In this document: piece after piece, positions 48,901 through 59,764 of the stretch
Layout: every line of letters begins with the position of its first letter
Numbering within the stretch: position 1 is the stretch's first letter
Assembly: GCF_047495875.1 (NCBI RefSeq)
Contig: NC_092473.1
Span: 16,226,388-16,290,387 of the forward strand
Origin: Pithys albifrons albifrons
Lineage: Eukaryota; Chordata; Aves; Passeriformes; Thamnophilidae
Direction: 5' to 3'
Length of the DNA stretch: 64,000 nt
Notes under the pieces: generated by a model
Seen by the model: only the letters and a program-made list of their open reading frames with translations
Database searches by the model: none
What the model was told of the DNA's origin: nothing
Translations under genes and position numbers: made by a program

Positions 48901-50809
48901 GGAGGCAAAAAGCATATGTGGAGTTGAGAAGATGCAAAGTATTTTTGTGATAACTGGTGTGTCTCATCTCAGCGGCTCAAGAGGGAAGTGTTTGAAAAAA
49001 GAGGCTTTTCAAAGGCAAGAGGAGACACGACCCAGCAGGAAAGCAACCTGAGTGCAACCTCAGCAGCCTCCCAGGCTTATACACTCTGTGAATTACAGCT
49101 AGAAATGGATTTAAAACATGGTCTAGAGAAACTATTTAATCATAAAATCATGGAATGTCCTGAGTTGGAAGGGATTCACAAGGACCATTGAGTCCAGCTC
49201 CTGGCCCTGCACAGACACCCCAATAATCTTCCCTCTTGTCCCTGAGAGCATCATCCAAACCCTCCTGGAGCTCTGGCAGCCTTGGGGCTGTGCCCACTGC
49301 CCTGGGGAGCCTGGTCAGTGCCCACCACCCTCTGGGGGAAGAGCCTTTTCCTGAGATCCCACCTGACCCTGCCCTGGCATAGCTCCAGCTGTGCCCTGGG
49401 TGCCGTCCCTGGTCACAGAGCAGAGATCAAAGCTGCCCCTTGGGAGGACACTGCAGATCCCAGGGAGGTCTGACCTCAGTCTCCTCTTCTCCAGCTGAAC
49501 AAGCCAAGTGAGCTCAGACCCTCCTTGTGTGGCCCCTCCAGACCCTTCACCACCCTCGTGTCTCTCCTCTGAACGCTCCCTAAGAGCTGTAGATCCCTCT
49601 TATATTGTGGTTCTTGTACTCTGTTTGTATCTCTCTTATCTCATGTCCTTATATTTAGCATTACTTGCATTTATTTCCCAGGTAAAGTATTGATTATATT
49701 CACATGGATTTATTTCACATGTACAAGTATCAATTAAATTCCTCCAGACAGTGGCTTCACACCACAGAAGTATTTTAATTCCTGCTTTTCAAACACTTCA
49801 TAGCAGCAGCTATGAAGAAATGGGGGAAAATAATGAATTTCTCTGCACAGTGTGTCTATAAACCAAGATCAAGTATAATACTAGTAATAAAATCAAAGTC
49901 TGTCTGAAGTGCTGTGAACAGCATTAAATATAATTTAAGTGATAATTCTCTCTCATTTCCCTTCCAGGAACACTACAGCTTTTTTTTTCCTTTTCATTCA
50001 GACACAGCCCCAACAGACAGAAATATGAGCTGGTGCTTTTCCAATTCCCTGTTTTTTACAATAAAATGCCAATTCTTAATCCTCTTTTAAAGCTCTTCAT
50101 TCCTCCCTCTCTCTTAGCAAACAACAGCCTGCAGCATTAGGACACACTTTAAAGACCTTCCCCTCAAATATTTACTACGAGTTATAATTCTCTATTTTAA
50201 TCCTTAAACCTCTCCTACCTTTTTCCTCTCAATGACAGCAATAAATAACAAACCAGAAAATTCCTGGGGCCTCATTATTATTTAATTTCTCAAAGCTGAC
50301 ATGTTGTGGTGTCACTGAACAAGGTACTTCCAGCATTGTGAGAAGCTCCATCCTCACCCCCCCCCCAGACAGGCACAGGAGCTGTGAGAGCCAACTGATG
50401 TTTCCCACCTGCTTGGGCAGGATTTAAACATCTGAAAGGAAGTTCTCTTCTATTTCCAGCCCCACCTCCTTGAGAGTAGTTGTCAAAATGGAGGAAATAT
50501 GAACTATACTATATTATCATTCTAACCACACACACTGGCATCATTCTGGGAGCAGAAATAGAGCAGGTGCACTAATTTTAGCACAATGAAGCAGAGCAGA
50601 CCACCTGAACAGGAGATGGTCGTTCCTCTGGAAGCTCAGCCCTTCACCTGGCAGCTCGTTCTTTACCTGGAAGGCCAGTTCTTTACCTGGCTTGCCCTGC
50701 TGACACTCCTTGCAAGGAAACTCTCCTTCCTTCCTGAGCAGAGGCAGAGCAGAGCAGTGAGAAGGAGCACAAAGCACAGGTACAGCACGAAGAGTGTCAG
50801 GAAGTCCAT
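42918..50809 (-). CDS. ZDHHC4: ZDHHC4, DHHC-type protein S-palmitoyltransferase
   Basis: Six coding exons join in phase to 346 codons plus stop (human about 344): 50687-50809, 47830-47915, 46540-46718, 46313-46438, 45326-45570, 42918-43199. The N-terminus MDFLTLFVLYL is a membrane segment. The DHHC cysteine-rich domain runs from CPTCTLEKPARSKHCS to VCRACVQRFDHHCVW, with the catalytic DHHC at about 182-185. Further membrane segments flank it (LLVLLLPYLLLAG; WFLLYLLSLAG; IVFMLGFVILLTLILGG), and the TNQTTNEW motif (a TTxE-type element) follows the last one. Residues such as GEYTWEVFGYC and the basic C-terminus ESKKKT identify ZDHHC4. It transfers palmitate to cysteines of membrane-associated proteins. 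It is divergent from GRID2IP, as in human 7p22. Introns hold several CR1 copies. Confidence 0.97.
43360..43610 (+). mobile_element. CR1 LINE 3' fragment (ZDHHC4 last intron)
   Basis: Sense CR1: 'aggctgcccagggcagtggt', 'ggttggacttgatgacctta', 'aattccatgattctact'. Confidence 0.85.
44465..44780 (-). mobile_element. Possible antisense retroviral LTR fragment
   Basis: Read on the minus strand, the left end gives 'ccatgttcccagcgccgaat' followed by aaaagg, a polyadenylation-like R region of the kind seen in avian LTRs. The remainder is AT-rich and unlike its neighbours. There is no coding sequence. This is a style match only. Confidence 0.35.
44780..45180 (-). mobile_element. CR1 LINE 3' fragments, partly duplicated
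   Basis: The antisense CR1 tail 'agaatggattgggttggaaa' occurs twice (44793 and 44980) with closely matching flanks. The second copy continues through 'actcagtgccacggccaagc' and 'acctccagggatggggaacc'. The palindrome at 44838-44928 lies between them. Confidence 0.85.
44838..44928. repeat. 38-bp near-perfect inverted repeat (palindrome)
   Basis: The left arm 44838-44875 (cttgatccaaccccattgtg...) and right arm 44891-44928 (gtgccctgggctggtgatca...) are reverse complements at 37 of 38 positions, with a 15-nt spacer. The arms are CR1-derived. The palindrome lies in the last ZDHHC4 intron. Confidence 0.93.
45840..46010 (+). mobile_element. CR1 LINE 3' fragment (ZDHHC4 intron 4)
   Basis: Sense CR1: 'gaagtggcccaggccaggtt' to 'ccaggatttcaggattctgt'. 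Confidence 0.85.
46464..46487. repeat. (AAAC)n microsatellite
   Basis: About five to six copies of aaac, 26 bp from the ZDHHC4 exon 4 acceptor. Confidence 0.9.
48075..48325 (-). mobile_element. CR1 LINE 3' fragments (ZDHHC4 intron 1)
   Basis: Antisense CR1: 'ggctggaagagaccttcaag', 'cactgagtgtcacatccagt', 'acacctccagggatggggac'. Confidence 0.8.
49130..49585 (-). mobile_element. CR1 LINE fragment, longest copy (ZDHHC4 intron 1)
   Basis: Antisense CR1 from 'aaatcatggaatgtcctgag' through 'tctcctcttctccagctgaa' to 'cgtgtctctcctctgaacgc'. It reaches further into the CR1 3' region than the other copies. Confidence 0.8.
49590..50540. other. AT-rich stretch of ZDHHC4 intron 1
   Basis: About 950 bp of strongly AT-rich sequence with no exon recognised. 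It differs from the GC-rich surroundings and may be old transposon DNA or a low-GC intronic island; I cannot assign it. Confidence 0.4.
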
Positions 50810-50894
50810 CCCGAGCCCTGGAATGTCAGAGAAGCTGCTGTCAGAGTCCCTGGTCCTGGACTTGGATTCACTGACCACAGAGCAGAGCAGCCCC

Positions 50895-51262
50895 AGCCCC
50901 CCCAGCACATCCCAGTGCCCCCCCCCCAGCACATCCCACTGATCCCCCCCAGCACATCCCAGTGCCCCCCCAGCACATCCCACTGATTCCCCCCCAGCAC
51001 ATCCCACTGATCCCCCCAGCACATCCCAGTGCCCCCCCAGCACATCCCACTGATTCCCCCCCCAGCACATCCCACTGATCCCCCCAGCACATCCCACTGA
51101 TCCCCCCAGCACATCCCACTGATTCCCCCCCCAGCACATCCCACTGCTTCCCCCCCCAGCACATCCCACTGATCCTCCCCCCAGCACATCCCACTGATCC
51201 TCCCCCCAGCACATCCCACTGATCCTCCCCCCAGCACATCCCAGTGCCCCCCACCAGCACAC
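50895..51262. repeat. ~25-bp C-rich minisatellite upstream of ZDHHC4 exon 1
   Basis: About 14 copies of cccagcacatcccactgatc with a variable run of Cs (four to nine), giving unit lengths of about 23-28 bp. It begins 86 bp upstream of the ZDHHC4 ATG, so it lies in or near the 5' UTR or proximal promoter. Confidence 0.93.
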
Positions 51263-51309
51263 AGGAATGAGGTCAATGTTTCAAGCATTTCTGTGAGGGA
51301 CAAGTCAGA

Positions 51310-51620
51310 ATGGAATCATCACTGAGGTTGGAAAAGCCTTCCAAGACCATCCAGTCCACCCTGTGCCTGACCCCCACCTTGTCACCCAGCCCAGGGCACA
51401 TCCACTCCTTCCTTGGACACCTCCCCGCACAGCCCATTCCAGTGTTTAACAGCTCTTTCCACGAAAGGAATTTTCCCCAATATCCAACATAACCCTACCC
51501 TGCTGCAGCTTGAAGCCTTTTCCTCTGCTCCTGTCCCTTGTTCCCCGGAGCAGAGCCCGACCCTCTCCTGTCCCCCTGGGATCCCCCCGAACCTCCTTTT
51601 CTCCAGGCTGAGCCCCCCCA
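51310..51620 (-). mobile_element. CR1 LINE 3' fragment
   Basis: Antisense CR1: 'gttggaaaagccttccaaga', 'cccattccagtgtttaacag', 'cttttctccaggctgagccc'. Confidence 0.8.
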
Positions 51621-51654
51621 GCCGCTCCTGGCGCTGCAGACCCTTCCCCAACGG

Positions 51655-51850
51655 GGACACGGAGGCTCCCGGGGGGACACACGGAGGCTCCCGGGGGGAC
51701 ACAGAGGTTTCCGGGGACACACGGAGGCTCCCGGGGGGATGCCGGGGGGACACGGAGGCTCCCGGGGGGACACACGGAGGCTCCCGGGGGGATGCCGGGG
51801 GGACACGGAGGCTCCCGGGGGGATGCCGGGGACATACGGACGCTCCCGGG
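51655..51850. repeat. G-rich tandem repeat (acacggaggctcccgggggg)
   Basis: About nine units of roughly 20 bp, several followed by an extra gatgccgggggg block. It is very rich in G runs. Confidence 0.9.
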
Positions 51851-51854
51851 GGAT

Positions 51855-52180
51855 GTCGGCGGAGCTCCCCAGCGCTGCGGAAGTGCCTTTCCCGGCTGTC
51901 CTTTCCCGGCCCTCCAGCGGCACCCAGCGCCCTCCCGCGCCCCGGCGGGGCCGTGCCCGTGCCCGTGCCCGACGTCCCCCCGCTCTGGCTCCGGGGGAGC
52001 GGGGCCGCCCGGACCGCCCTCCGCAGCGGCGGGGAACGAGCACTGAACCCGTAAAAATAACAAATAAAGGAACTTTATCCAGCCCAGCGCTGTGCCGCGT
52101 TCCCGCCGTGCCGCAGCTGCTGCTCCGCTCCCTTCTTCCCAAAGGGTCCGCGGCGCTCCCCCGGCCCATCCTACGGCATT
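51855..52180. promoter_or_regulatory. CpG-rich block, possible ZDHHC4 promoter / divergent promoter
   Basis: GC- and CpG-rich unique sequence lies between the two divergent genes ZDHHC4 and GRID2IP, about 1.1-1.4 kb upstream of the ZDHHC4 ATG. It is the best promoter candidate for ZDHHC4, which would then need a non-coding first exon. I cannot fix a start site. Confidence 0.4.
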
Positions 52181-52554
52181 CCTGAGGAATTTACTGTAAT
52201 TCCTTCAGTTCTGTGACCTTTGGTGAAATCTCTAAAGCAAAATCCTTGTGCCTTATCAGAGCTCTGAGCGCTCTATTCCCTTCTAATCCGGAGCCTCCCC
52301 ACCCCGTCGCAGGTGCGGTGGGTTTGCTCCAGCACCTCGGGGTGTCCCCTGGGCCGGGATGCGGTGGGAACACGCGGGATCCATCCCTGCCGTCCCCCCG
52401 TGCTGTGTGACAACTGAAACCGCCGCCGAGGGGCCGATTGGGTTACGGTGCCCGGCTGGAACCTGCCAGAGCAGCCCGGCCGGCTCCCGAGGCTCCCCAG
52501 CTGCGGGGATGGTTTTCCCAGCTCCGGGCCCTGCCGCGCCGCTGCCTGGGGCTC

Positions 52555-52918
52555 GGCCAGCACAGGTAAGCGCCCCAGGGTGCTCCAGGGAGCTCGGGCA
52601 GCACAGGTAAGCGCCCCAGGGTGCTCCAGGGAGCTCGGGCAGCACAGGTAAGCGCCCCAGGGTGCTCCAGGGAGCTCGGGCAGCACAGGTAAGCGCCCCA
52701 GGGTGCTCCAGGGAGCTCGGGCAGCACAGGTAAGCGCCCCAGGGTGCTCCAGGGAGCTCGGGCAGCACAGGTAAGCGCCCCAGGGTGCTCCAGGGAGCTC
52801 GGCCAGCACAGGTAAGCGCCCCAGGGTGCTCCAGGGAGCTCGGGCAGCACAGGTAAGCGCCCCAGGGTGCTCCAGGGAGCTCGGCCAGCACAGGTAAGCG
52901 CCCCAGGGTGCTCCAGGG
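52555..52918. repeat. 41-bp minisatellite with a consensus splice donor in every unit
   Basis: Nine copies start at 52561, 52602, 52643, 52684, 52725, 52766, 52807, 52848 and 52889 with exact period 41 and almost no divergence (cggg/cggc only). Each unit contains CACAG/GTAAGCGCC on the plus strand, which fits the vertebrate 5' splice-site consensus CAG/GTAAG. Confidence 0.95.
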
Positions 52919-55900
52919 GCTTCGGCACCCGCAGGAGATGAATTGGCTTAGTTGGAGGCAGCAGAGGAGGGTGAGCTTCAGGAAGGGAATTTTTTCCCCC
53001 GGTAAATTCGAGGCCTCCAACGCACCAAACCAGACCCTGAGAAATTCAGCCAAAACATTCCTGGGGCACAGCTGCCCCGAAGTGCAGCCTGAGACACCTG
53101 GCTCCTGATGGAGGATGGAATTCGGGAAAAGCCATTTTTTCCCATCCTACTGAGACATCAGAACTTCTGCAGGTACAGAAATAGGTTGGTTTGGGACATT
53201 GGGTGTTACTTGGCAAGTCTGGCAGCACAGAAGGGGATGAGGGTGGGCACATGGTGGGTTATTTGTGGGTGGACAGGTTATCTGTGTGTGTGCCAAGGTC
53301 AGGAGTTGCAGTGAGTCCCTGGGACAGGCACTGGCACTGCCAAGGAGCTCGTCCACTCTGGTGCCCTTCCCAGCTGTGCTCAAGGACAAACCAGCAGCAA
53401 ATACCTTAACAGAGGTTGAGACTGAGAGAGATGAAGCTCATTCAGTCCAAGCACTGTGAAAATCACATAAGAAGTCTTGGCTGGTTGAAATCTGGCAGAA
53501 GATCTTCAAGGAAACCATCTCCATTCATGTGGAATCCCAGAACTCATTTCTTGCAAGGATTAAAATTCACTGTCAGTGTTTAAAATGCTCCAGTCACTTA
53601 AAAATGGAGGGAAAAGAAGCAATTACTTCACTGGCTGGGAAAAAAAAAAAAAAAAAGAAGAAGAATTCCTTGCAGTTTTGTCTGTTGGGGCAGGGAATAG
53701 CACAGGCATGCCCTGAGGTTTGTAGGAGGAGTGTGTGTGTCTGTGTCAGCACGGGAGGGCAGGTCCCCTGATGCCTGGACATCAGTGCTCAGGGAGATTT
53801 GTGCAGGAGAACCTGCCAGAAAGAAGCTGGAGAGGACAGGAGGAGGAGGAGTGGGGAAAAAGGGCTGCAGTCCCCTGCAGCAGTGACATGTGTGACCATG
53901 AAGGACACGAATGGGAGGAAGACCCTCCACCTCCTTGTGCTGCCCCTCAGGCTGGGCAGAGCAGGGCCCTGCAGCTCTCCTTTCTAAGGCTTCACCTGAG
54001 CCCGTGTCAGCTCTCCCAGGTTTCCCGAGGAGGTTGTTTCCCACCCATCCCAGCGCTGCTGGCGCCAAGGGAAGGACAGAGCGCTGTGTGGTCCATGAGG
54101 AGATTCAGACGCCCCTCCCGCTGGTGCCGCAGCAGGACGAGTAATTCCCTAAAACCTCTTAGCGTGCTAAGCCGTGGGATCCCCGAGTGCTGAGGAAGCT
54201 GAGGAGAAAATCAGAAATAGCAGCTTAAGGGACAGTCGGTGCCAGCCCCGGGGGCTCTGCAGCCAAACACTCAGCTGGAAGGACCCCCCGTTGTCCTGCA
54301 TGGAGAGCCTGGCTGGGGACAGCTCTCCTGGCGAGCCGCAGAGTTGGTCCAGACTCCAAATCCCTGCAGCAAACCCCGTGCTGGTGGTGCTCCCGAATCC
54401 CTGTGTCGCACTCCCGTTGCCGGCGGGGCCAGAGAGGTCCCAGCACGCCCGGCTGTCCCTGCTGCTTTGCAAAGTGCTGTCGCTTCACATTTGTCCTGTG
54501 GGTAAAGGATTTCCCTCCACGGGCACTAATCTGTTTTCTCTCCTTCCAGCTTCTAATTCCCCCCAGATCTGCGAGCTCAGGTCAGCCTCAGGCTCAACCA
54601 GGACGAGCACGGCAATTAGTCTGCACACGCTTCTCTTTACGATGGGAATAAAGTTAATTAGGAAAGGAAAAGGCAAGAAAGACCTTTGTGCGTGTGTGGC
54701 GCTGCCCCGGAGCGGCCGGAAAGGCGCAGGGATCCCGTGAGGAGCCCGGGAAGGGGCAGCCACCCCGTGCCCGGCACTGCCCGGGGGCAGCAGTGCTTTG
54801 CCCACCCCTGGACTGACCAGAGCTGTGCCCCAGCTCCAGGGGCTGCAGCAGGGCAGGGGAGCCGGGAAGGTGCTCCCAGGAGCCCGGGGGGGTAGGTGGG
54901 ATCTGCTGACGGGGATGGAGGAGAATCAAGAAAGCTTCGAGCCCGTGGCAGGACAAACCTGGCGCCGGTGAGAGCCCTCGGATGGCTGCAGACTTCTGTA
55001 AGTTCTCGAGCCCTTGGGCGCAGAGGTTCAAGGGGGGTGCAGCTCCCTGCTGCTCTGCTGGGCTTTTCCCTGGAGCTCAGCCCACAGAGGTGGTGCTGGG
55101 GCTCTCTCAGTGCTCACCAGGCTCCTGCTGGAGCTGTCAAAACTTGTGCTCAGCAGTCAATTTTGAGCAAAATTTCCCAGGCCTGAAAAGCAGAAGAAAT
55201 GAGCTTTGGGCATTCAGATCAGAGCCCAGAGAGCCAACTGCCCCAGCAGAGATGAGGTGGAGGGGTGAAGGTGTGCCTTTGTTGTGCTGGCAGGAGCACA
55301 GAGCAGAGCAAAATAGGACCCCCTGGACTGCCCAGTCATGGGGAGGACACCCCAAAAACCACCTTGAGGCTGCTGAGCTCTGTGCCTGTTTGAGGCTTTT
55401 TGATTTGAAGACCACATCTGTGTGTTCAGTAACACAGATGGAAAATAAACATGGGAGTGAAAAGCATTTTTACAAATACAAGATCAAATGAAGAAAACTA
55501 CATGTGAATTGTTTTAGTGAGGGCCAGTGGATGGTGAAGGCACTTGCACATCACAGAGTCACAGTGTGAGAAGGTTGGAAGGGATCACAGTGAGGTCATC
55601 TGGACATCAACAGCATGGAAAGAGCATCCAAGTGCACCGTGCACATCAGCTGGTTGGATTTACCTTGGGCAAAGACAACTCCTGCAGATGTTCAGGGCTG
55701 ATGTGCCCCTTTTCTCCTTGAGCATCCATGGAGCCCTCTGAACCCTTCACATGAACCACAAACAAGTCCTTGTGAAAATCCTCACCTTGCCATTTCAGGA
55801 TGCTGCGATCAGGACAATCTGTACACAGGACAGGGAGGCACAAAGAAATGCTCCCAGGAGAGCTGAGAGGATCTGGCAAATTCTAATCCATTTGAAGTAA

Positions 55901-56384
55901 TTTTGTAGTTGCAAGCAGCTAAAATATTGAGTGTTGAGAAGGGCTGGTTAAAATCAGGCTGTTTTAAGTTCTTGGATCATCTGTTCATTAATGTGCCTTG
56001 CCAGGAAAATGAAATAATCGTTTCCCCAGAGAAATTAAGACAAGCAGATGCCTAAATGCACCTCCAGGGGAAAGGGGGGCAGGTGGGTGCCACTGAGAGG
56101 AGAGACAGAAGCTGTGCCAGGCCATGGTCTGGGTGCCATGTGTAGCCCCAACCTTTCCAGCCAACGTGGCCTCCTCACTGCTAATGGCACTGCCAGCAGC
56201 CAGTGAAATTAAAATAAAAGCTGTTATCTTAGGGAAAACTAGGGGAAATACAGTATCTTGGGGCATTTCCCATGGCGAGGAGGGCACAGCACAGACCAGA
56301 TGGGATCCACGAGGCACCTACGGGAACTATGGTTAAAGACGGAAAGGCCATCGCACCTCCTTTCTTTCCCTCTTTCTTTTGCAG
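52919..56384. other. Intergenic / GRID2IP upstream region
   Basis: I support no complete exon. Because the first recognised GRID2IP exon begins at a splice acceptor, at least one upstream exon should lie here or in the CpG-rich block to the left. Features seen are an A17 run with GAA triplets at 53640-53666, a short antisense CR1-like piece at 55550-55610, and unique sequence with polypyrimidine/AG sites (for example 54537-54550). Confidence 0.4.
53640..53666. repeat. A-rich simple repeat
   Basis: An uninterrupted run of about 17 A followed by GAA triplets, too short to assign to a retroposon tail. Confidence 0.8.
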
Positions 56385-59300
56385 TCACAGCCATGCCGGA
56401 AACCAACCAGGGCTGGCCCGAGTCCTTCGGCTTCCAGATAAGCGGCTCCGGTCCGTGCTACATCGTGCGGGTGCAGGAGGGCAGCGCGGCGGCGCTGGCG
56501 GGGCTGCGCCCTGGCGACGAGGTGCTGGAGCTCGAGGGGCAGCCGGTGTCGGCACTGGGCTGCCAGGCGCTGCTGGCACTGGCCCGGAGCTGTGCCCACG
56601 TGCCCCCGAGCATCGGCGTGGTGTCCCGGCTGCACCGCGCCAGCGTCCCGCCCGGCCCGCGGGGAGGCTTCGGCTTCGAGCTGGCGAGCGGCAGCCCCCC
56701 GCGAGTGGCCACCGTGAGCGCCCAGTCGCCCGCCGCGGCCTGTGGCATCGAGCCGGGCGATTACGTGCTGGAGGTGGACGGGGTGCCCGTGGCGCTGCCC
56801 GAGGCGGCGGCCGCGCTGGTGGGGTCGTGCCGGGGGCGCGCCCTGAGGCTCGGGCTGCTGCGGCCGCAGCGCGGGCACCGCGCCGGGGACACGCCGCTGG
56901 CCGGAGCCCACGCCCTGCGCCGAGAGAGGAGGCAGAAGGCGCAGGAGTTCAGCAGAAAGGTAAGGTCGGGGTGAGGGATGAGAGCTGGGGTCAGAGGTTT
57001 GGAGATGCCCACACTGATGATGAGGGGACGCTCCTGGCTTGGTCACTGGGCCCGGGGGCAGATTTGGGGCATGAACACCTGAGACAAGGGTCTGTTAATT
57101 ACTTGGGAGAACAGGTGGGTGCTGTAAAGAGTTTGGAGATCCCCTGGGGGTGACCCCAAGTACTTTGCACTACAAGAATGTGGGGAAACCCAGAGAGGCA
57201 GATCCTGCTCTGCTGCGGGTCGGGATGTCCCTTCAAAGTCTGAGCCTGTCACCCCGCAGACATTTTTGCTCTTACTTTGTTGCAAAAGGGAAAACATCAA
57301 TGTGATTACATCTTCATTGTGTTCCCAAGAGCTTCCTAGCGGGTATTTTACCAAACACAGCGCCTCATGCTAATTATAAATTTGATCACAGTTGTTTTTT
57401 CAATCTTTCTAATTTCCATTTCAAAGTAGCCTTTTAAAATGCTGTTATGAAAATAATCAGGCTGGTGGAGTTTTTTTGATCCCAAGTTAATAAAGGAACA
57501 AGGCATCCATAAAGAGATTCGTGGGTATCAGGCGAATCCCCTCAGCTTCTACATTAAAGATTCACAAATACACACTGAGGTTTGGATTCATAGGGCTGAG
57601 CATTGCATGGGAAACAGATACCTGCTGATTACAGGAGATTAACAAGGAGGGGAGGTTGTTCCATGCCATCTCCATCTCATGAAGCCCCATTAAGCCAAGG
57701 AAAAGATTGCTGAACAGGAGAGCAGGTTAGTTGTGATGCTGCAAATACCCTCATCAGTGCCCCTGTTCCCTCTTTGCCCCACTGAGCATGAGCACCCACA
57801 ACCCCTCTGCCACCTCCCGCCACCTCCCTTCCCTGCTGAGCAGTGAACGACCCCAACAACACCTCTGTCACCTCTCATCGGCCCAGCAAAGTCACCTGGG
57901 ACAACCCCAGGTGGCCTGGACAGAAACAGGACTGCAGAGCACGTGTGCTGCTGGCTCCTGGATGCTGGAGCACAGCTCAGCTGGCAAATGCCTCTCTAGA
58001 GGGAATTAACAGCACAGTTGTTTGAAGTGGCTTCATTTTTTCACATGATGTAGAAAATTATAAACCCAGCAGGGTGTTTTACCCCCTCGTTTATGTGGGA
58101 GCTCAGCTCTGGCAGGTGCTGAAATCATCCAGGTGCTCCCACTGTGAGGCTGGAAGGTCGAGGGTGCTGGTGGCTTGTATTTCACACCTGAACTGCCCAC
58201 AGGTCACTTTTTCCCAGCCACCTTCATCCAGTAGAGCCCCAGGTTGAATCACACCCACCTGGCAGAGCGAGCAGTGGCCACATCAGTAGCATGAGGGCAG
58301 TGCTGGAGCTGGGCTGTCCCAGTGTCCCAGCAGCCTGAGGGCATCACCAGGAAGGGATGGAGGTGCTCATGGTCTCAGTTCCAGGTCAGCATCTCCTCCT
58401 GTCCCCTGTATGCCTGGGGACACTCAGGGGACTGTTTGAAGGGTGGCAGCACTCCCATAATGATGGAGTTACTGTCCCTGGAGGTGTTCAAGGAATGATG
58501 GACATGGCACTCAGTGCTCTGGTCTGGATGACATGGTGGGAATCAGCCAGAGGTTGGTCTTAATGGTCTGGGAGGTCTTTTTCAACCTTTAATGATTCTG
58601 TGATTCCCATCCACCAAGCCCTTGGATCTCAGCCCAGGCAAAAATTTAACAGCAGCCCACTGGGATCCATCCCATCAGGAACTCCACAGTCTGTCATTCC
58701 TGTGCTGGACCTGGGAACTGAGAAACTCATGAGCCTGCCCAGGGGACGCTGCTGCTGTGGCTGCCCCAGATTCAGTGACCTTGAAGTGCTGCAGCTGCTG
58801 GAGCTCCCGCAGTGCCTGCGCAGAGCCAGCAGCACAGGGGAGGCTGTGCTGGGGTCACAGTGCCGGCGTTGGCCTCTCCAGGGAGCTGCCGAGTGGGACA
58901 AGCACCTGGAAGAAATGGCTCTTCCTCTTCTCCAAGCAGGTGCCACCACAGGGGCACACCCAGAGCCCTGCACAAACCCCAGTGCCCCAGGGAAAGGTGA
59001 GGGGCTCCTCTCCACTTCCTACTGTTAAATCCAGCAGTGAAACCTGTTGTCAGCACAAAGACACCACCTTGAAGGAAGATCCAACATGCACAGGTGGAGA
59101 GGACAGGACAGCAGCTGGGAGCTGCTGGTGCTGTTTCCAGGACTGGTACTCATCTTTGCACTCCCTCTCCCACTTCCCAGCCCTTTCCCAGTGCTGAAGG
59201 CAGGACAGTGCTGTTTGTGGCAGTCAGGGAGTGATATATGAAGGCTGAAGCTTAAATAGCTGCAAAAGCCCAGGGCAGTGTCCTCTGCCAGACAGACCCC

Positions 59301-59764
59301 AGACTGATCCCAGAGCTTCTCCTGTGGGGTCACTTGTGACCCAGCAGAGTTTGGGGGTTTGGGGTCTTGCTGCCGTCCTGGTGAAATGTTTGGAATGGCA
59401 ATTCCAGGGATGTGTGTGAGCCCACAGCAGTGCTGTGTGATGGGCCAGTGTCTGAATTCCCTCTCCTCCCTGTGGTTCCCTCCTCGTTGGCTGAGCAGGC
59501 GCTGCAGGGAGTTGGACACGTTCTCTGCGTGGCAGTTCCTCCATGCACACAGTTCACCACTGCACTGCTCAGGGCCCTTCCCTCTCCTCTCCTGGCTCCC
59601 TCATGGCAGGTGGATGACATCCTTGGTGACCAGCCAGAGCTCAAGGAGAAGGTGTTCACTGTCCTGAAGCAGTATGCGGCCGAGAGGAAGGTGGAGTGCC
59701 TGGCCTACACCCTCTGCATGGTCCTCACCCAGGAGTCCCACCAGCACCTCCTTGACAGCATCAG
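56385..59764 (+). CDS. GRID2IP: GRID2IP (delphilin), PDZ and harmonin-like exons (partial)
   Basis: Two exons are clear: 56385-56959 and 59610-59764, joined in phase 0 (the first ends with a complete codon before gtaagg). The first encodes two PDZ domains in one exon, with carboxylate-binding loops at ESFGFQ and GGFGFE and the hallmarks GLRPGDEVLELEG and GIEPGDYVLEVDG, then a basic linker (RRERRQKAQEFSRK). The second encodes DDILGDQPELKEKVF...CLAYTLCMVL, the harmonin-like helical domain of delphilin. Delphilin links the GluD2 receptor to actin in Purkinje cells and has C-terminal FH1/FH2 domains, expected right of the window. The exon starts at a polypyrimidine-AG acceptor, so the ATG at 56393 may be internal or a true start. 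Divergence from ZDHHC4 matches human 7p22. Confidence 0.88.
58435..58610 (+). mobile_element. CR1 LINE 3' fragment (GRID2IP intron)
   Basis: Sense CR1: 'ctgtccctggaggtgttcaa', 'gacatggcactcagtgctct', 'tttaatgattctgtgattcc'. Confidence 0.85.

Noticed and set aside
50663..51303. Gly/Trp/Cys-rich repeat protein (GISGMCWGGNQWDVLGG) fused in frame with the ZDHHC4 N-terminus
   Set aside because: The C-rich minisatellite is open in several frames. The ZDHHC4 protein starts at MDFLTLF as in its family, so the upstream repeat is not coding.
52273..53053. Collagen-like or Pro-rich repeat protein (EHPGALTCAARAPWSTLGRL) on the minus strand
   Set aside because: It is the translation of the 41-bp minisatellite, present in all three minus frames.
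53640..53666. A17 run as the tail of a processed retrogene
   Set aside because: The sequence to its left shows no recognisable gene or target-site duplication.
54550..54665. Possible alternative first exon for GRID2IP containing MGIKLIRKGKGKK
   Set aside because: There is a good acceptor-like tract before it but no convincing donor, and no sequence I recognise as a delphilin N-terminus.
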